Shown one piece after another: positions 24,317 to 24,335 of a DNA stretch of 24,335 nt. The translations under genes were made by a program, and so were the position numbers. Origin of the DNA: a virus. The notes beneath the pieces are model-generated. The model was not told the origin of the DNA. It searched no databases and saw only the letters and a list, made by a program, of their open reading frames with translations. The stretch is from positions 1 to 24,335 of the IMG/VR virus record IMGVR_UViG_3300025887_000137. One strand, written 5' to 3'. Positions within the stretch are counted from its first letter, which is position 1. Each line of letters opens with the position of its first letter.

Positions 24317-24335
24317 ATTTGGCGGCTTGTACGGG

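Noticed and set aside
1-24335. CRISPR array
   Set aside because: The dense, repeated T-arm motif GGTTCGAATCC gives a repeat-like look, but spacing and flanks are those of tRNAs; no repeat-spacer array or cas gene is present.

Overview
The window looks like part of a large (jumbo-type) phage genome infecting a Bacteroidota host, probably a flavobacterium. All genes and RNA genes I can support lie on the minus strand. DNA is AT-rich, genes are small and tightly packed, and many start codons sit in a context like AAAACAATT-ATG with no Shine-Dalgarno. Promoters match the Bacteroidota pattern TTG-N20-TATATTTG. One secreted protein carries a type IX secretion sorting domain. More than 25 tRNA genes plus many tRNA-like elements suggest a virus. 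A phage source is inference: no capsid, tail or polymerase gene is present. A plasmid or other large mobile element is possible.

Layout in coordinate order (transcription runs right to left). 1-930: N-terminal part of a nucleotide-sugar dehydrogenase and two small genes behind a promoter and a leader RNA. 1090-4380: dense tRNA array (Thr, Gly, Lys, Tyr, Gln, Pro) with a CAP-domain gene and small structured elements between the tRNAs. 4400-5936: about 1.5 kb without genes, holding two D-armless tRNA-like elements, a second tRNA-like pair and a roughly 820-nt highly structured RNA behind its own promoter. 6257-9252: zinc-ribbon protein, HNH protein, ABC ATPase, two small proteins and ABC permease. 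9260-11020: T9SS-exported BspA-like protein. 11145-15534: small outer-membrane-type protein, a solute-binding/OmpA fusion, and two coiled-coil proteins. 15616-17240: a tRNA-like RNA, a macrodomain protein and an HD + peptidyl-tRNA hydrolase-2 protein. 17263-17334: a tRNA with anticodon CUA. 17404-20191: a 37-aa basic peptide, a TerD/MXAN_6230-like protein and its repeat-rich leader. 20204-21979: small proteins, a SLOG protein and a ParB-like protein. 22072-24335: second tRNA array (Ala, Asp, Glu, Phe, Cys-like) with two small genes.

How it fits together: the permease, ATPase and OmpA-anchored binding protein look like one phage-borne importer of the nitrate/sulfonate/taurine type, built with a secreted surface protein and near a Ter-type stress protein. 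The RNA part is the most unusual. Same-anticodon tRNAs occur in sets of two or three with strongly diverged bodies. Three nearby tRNAs carry GAAA-capped hairpins inside the D-loop. Two class II tRNAs carry Thr or Pro anticodons, some lack a D-arm and some are interrupted. A putative amber-suppressor tRNA lies just upstream of a gene whose best start is separated from its body by an in-frame TAG, and the nearby TerD-like gene is the only one checked here that ends in TAG. All RNA structures were read by eye, without folding or covariance software.
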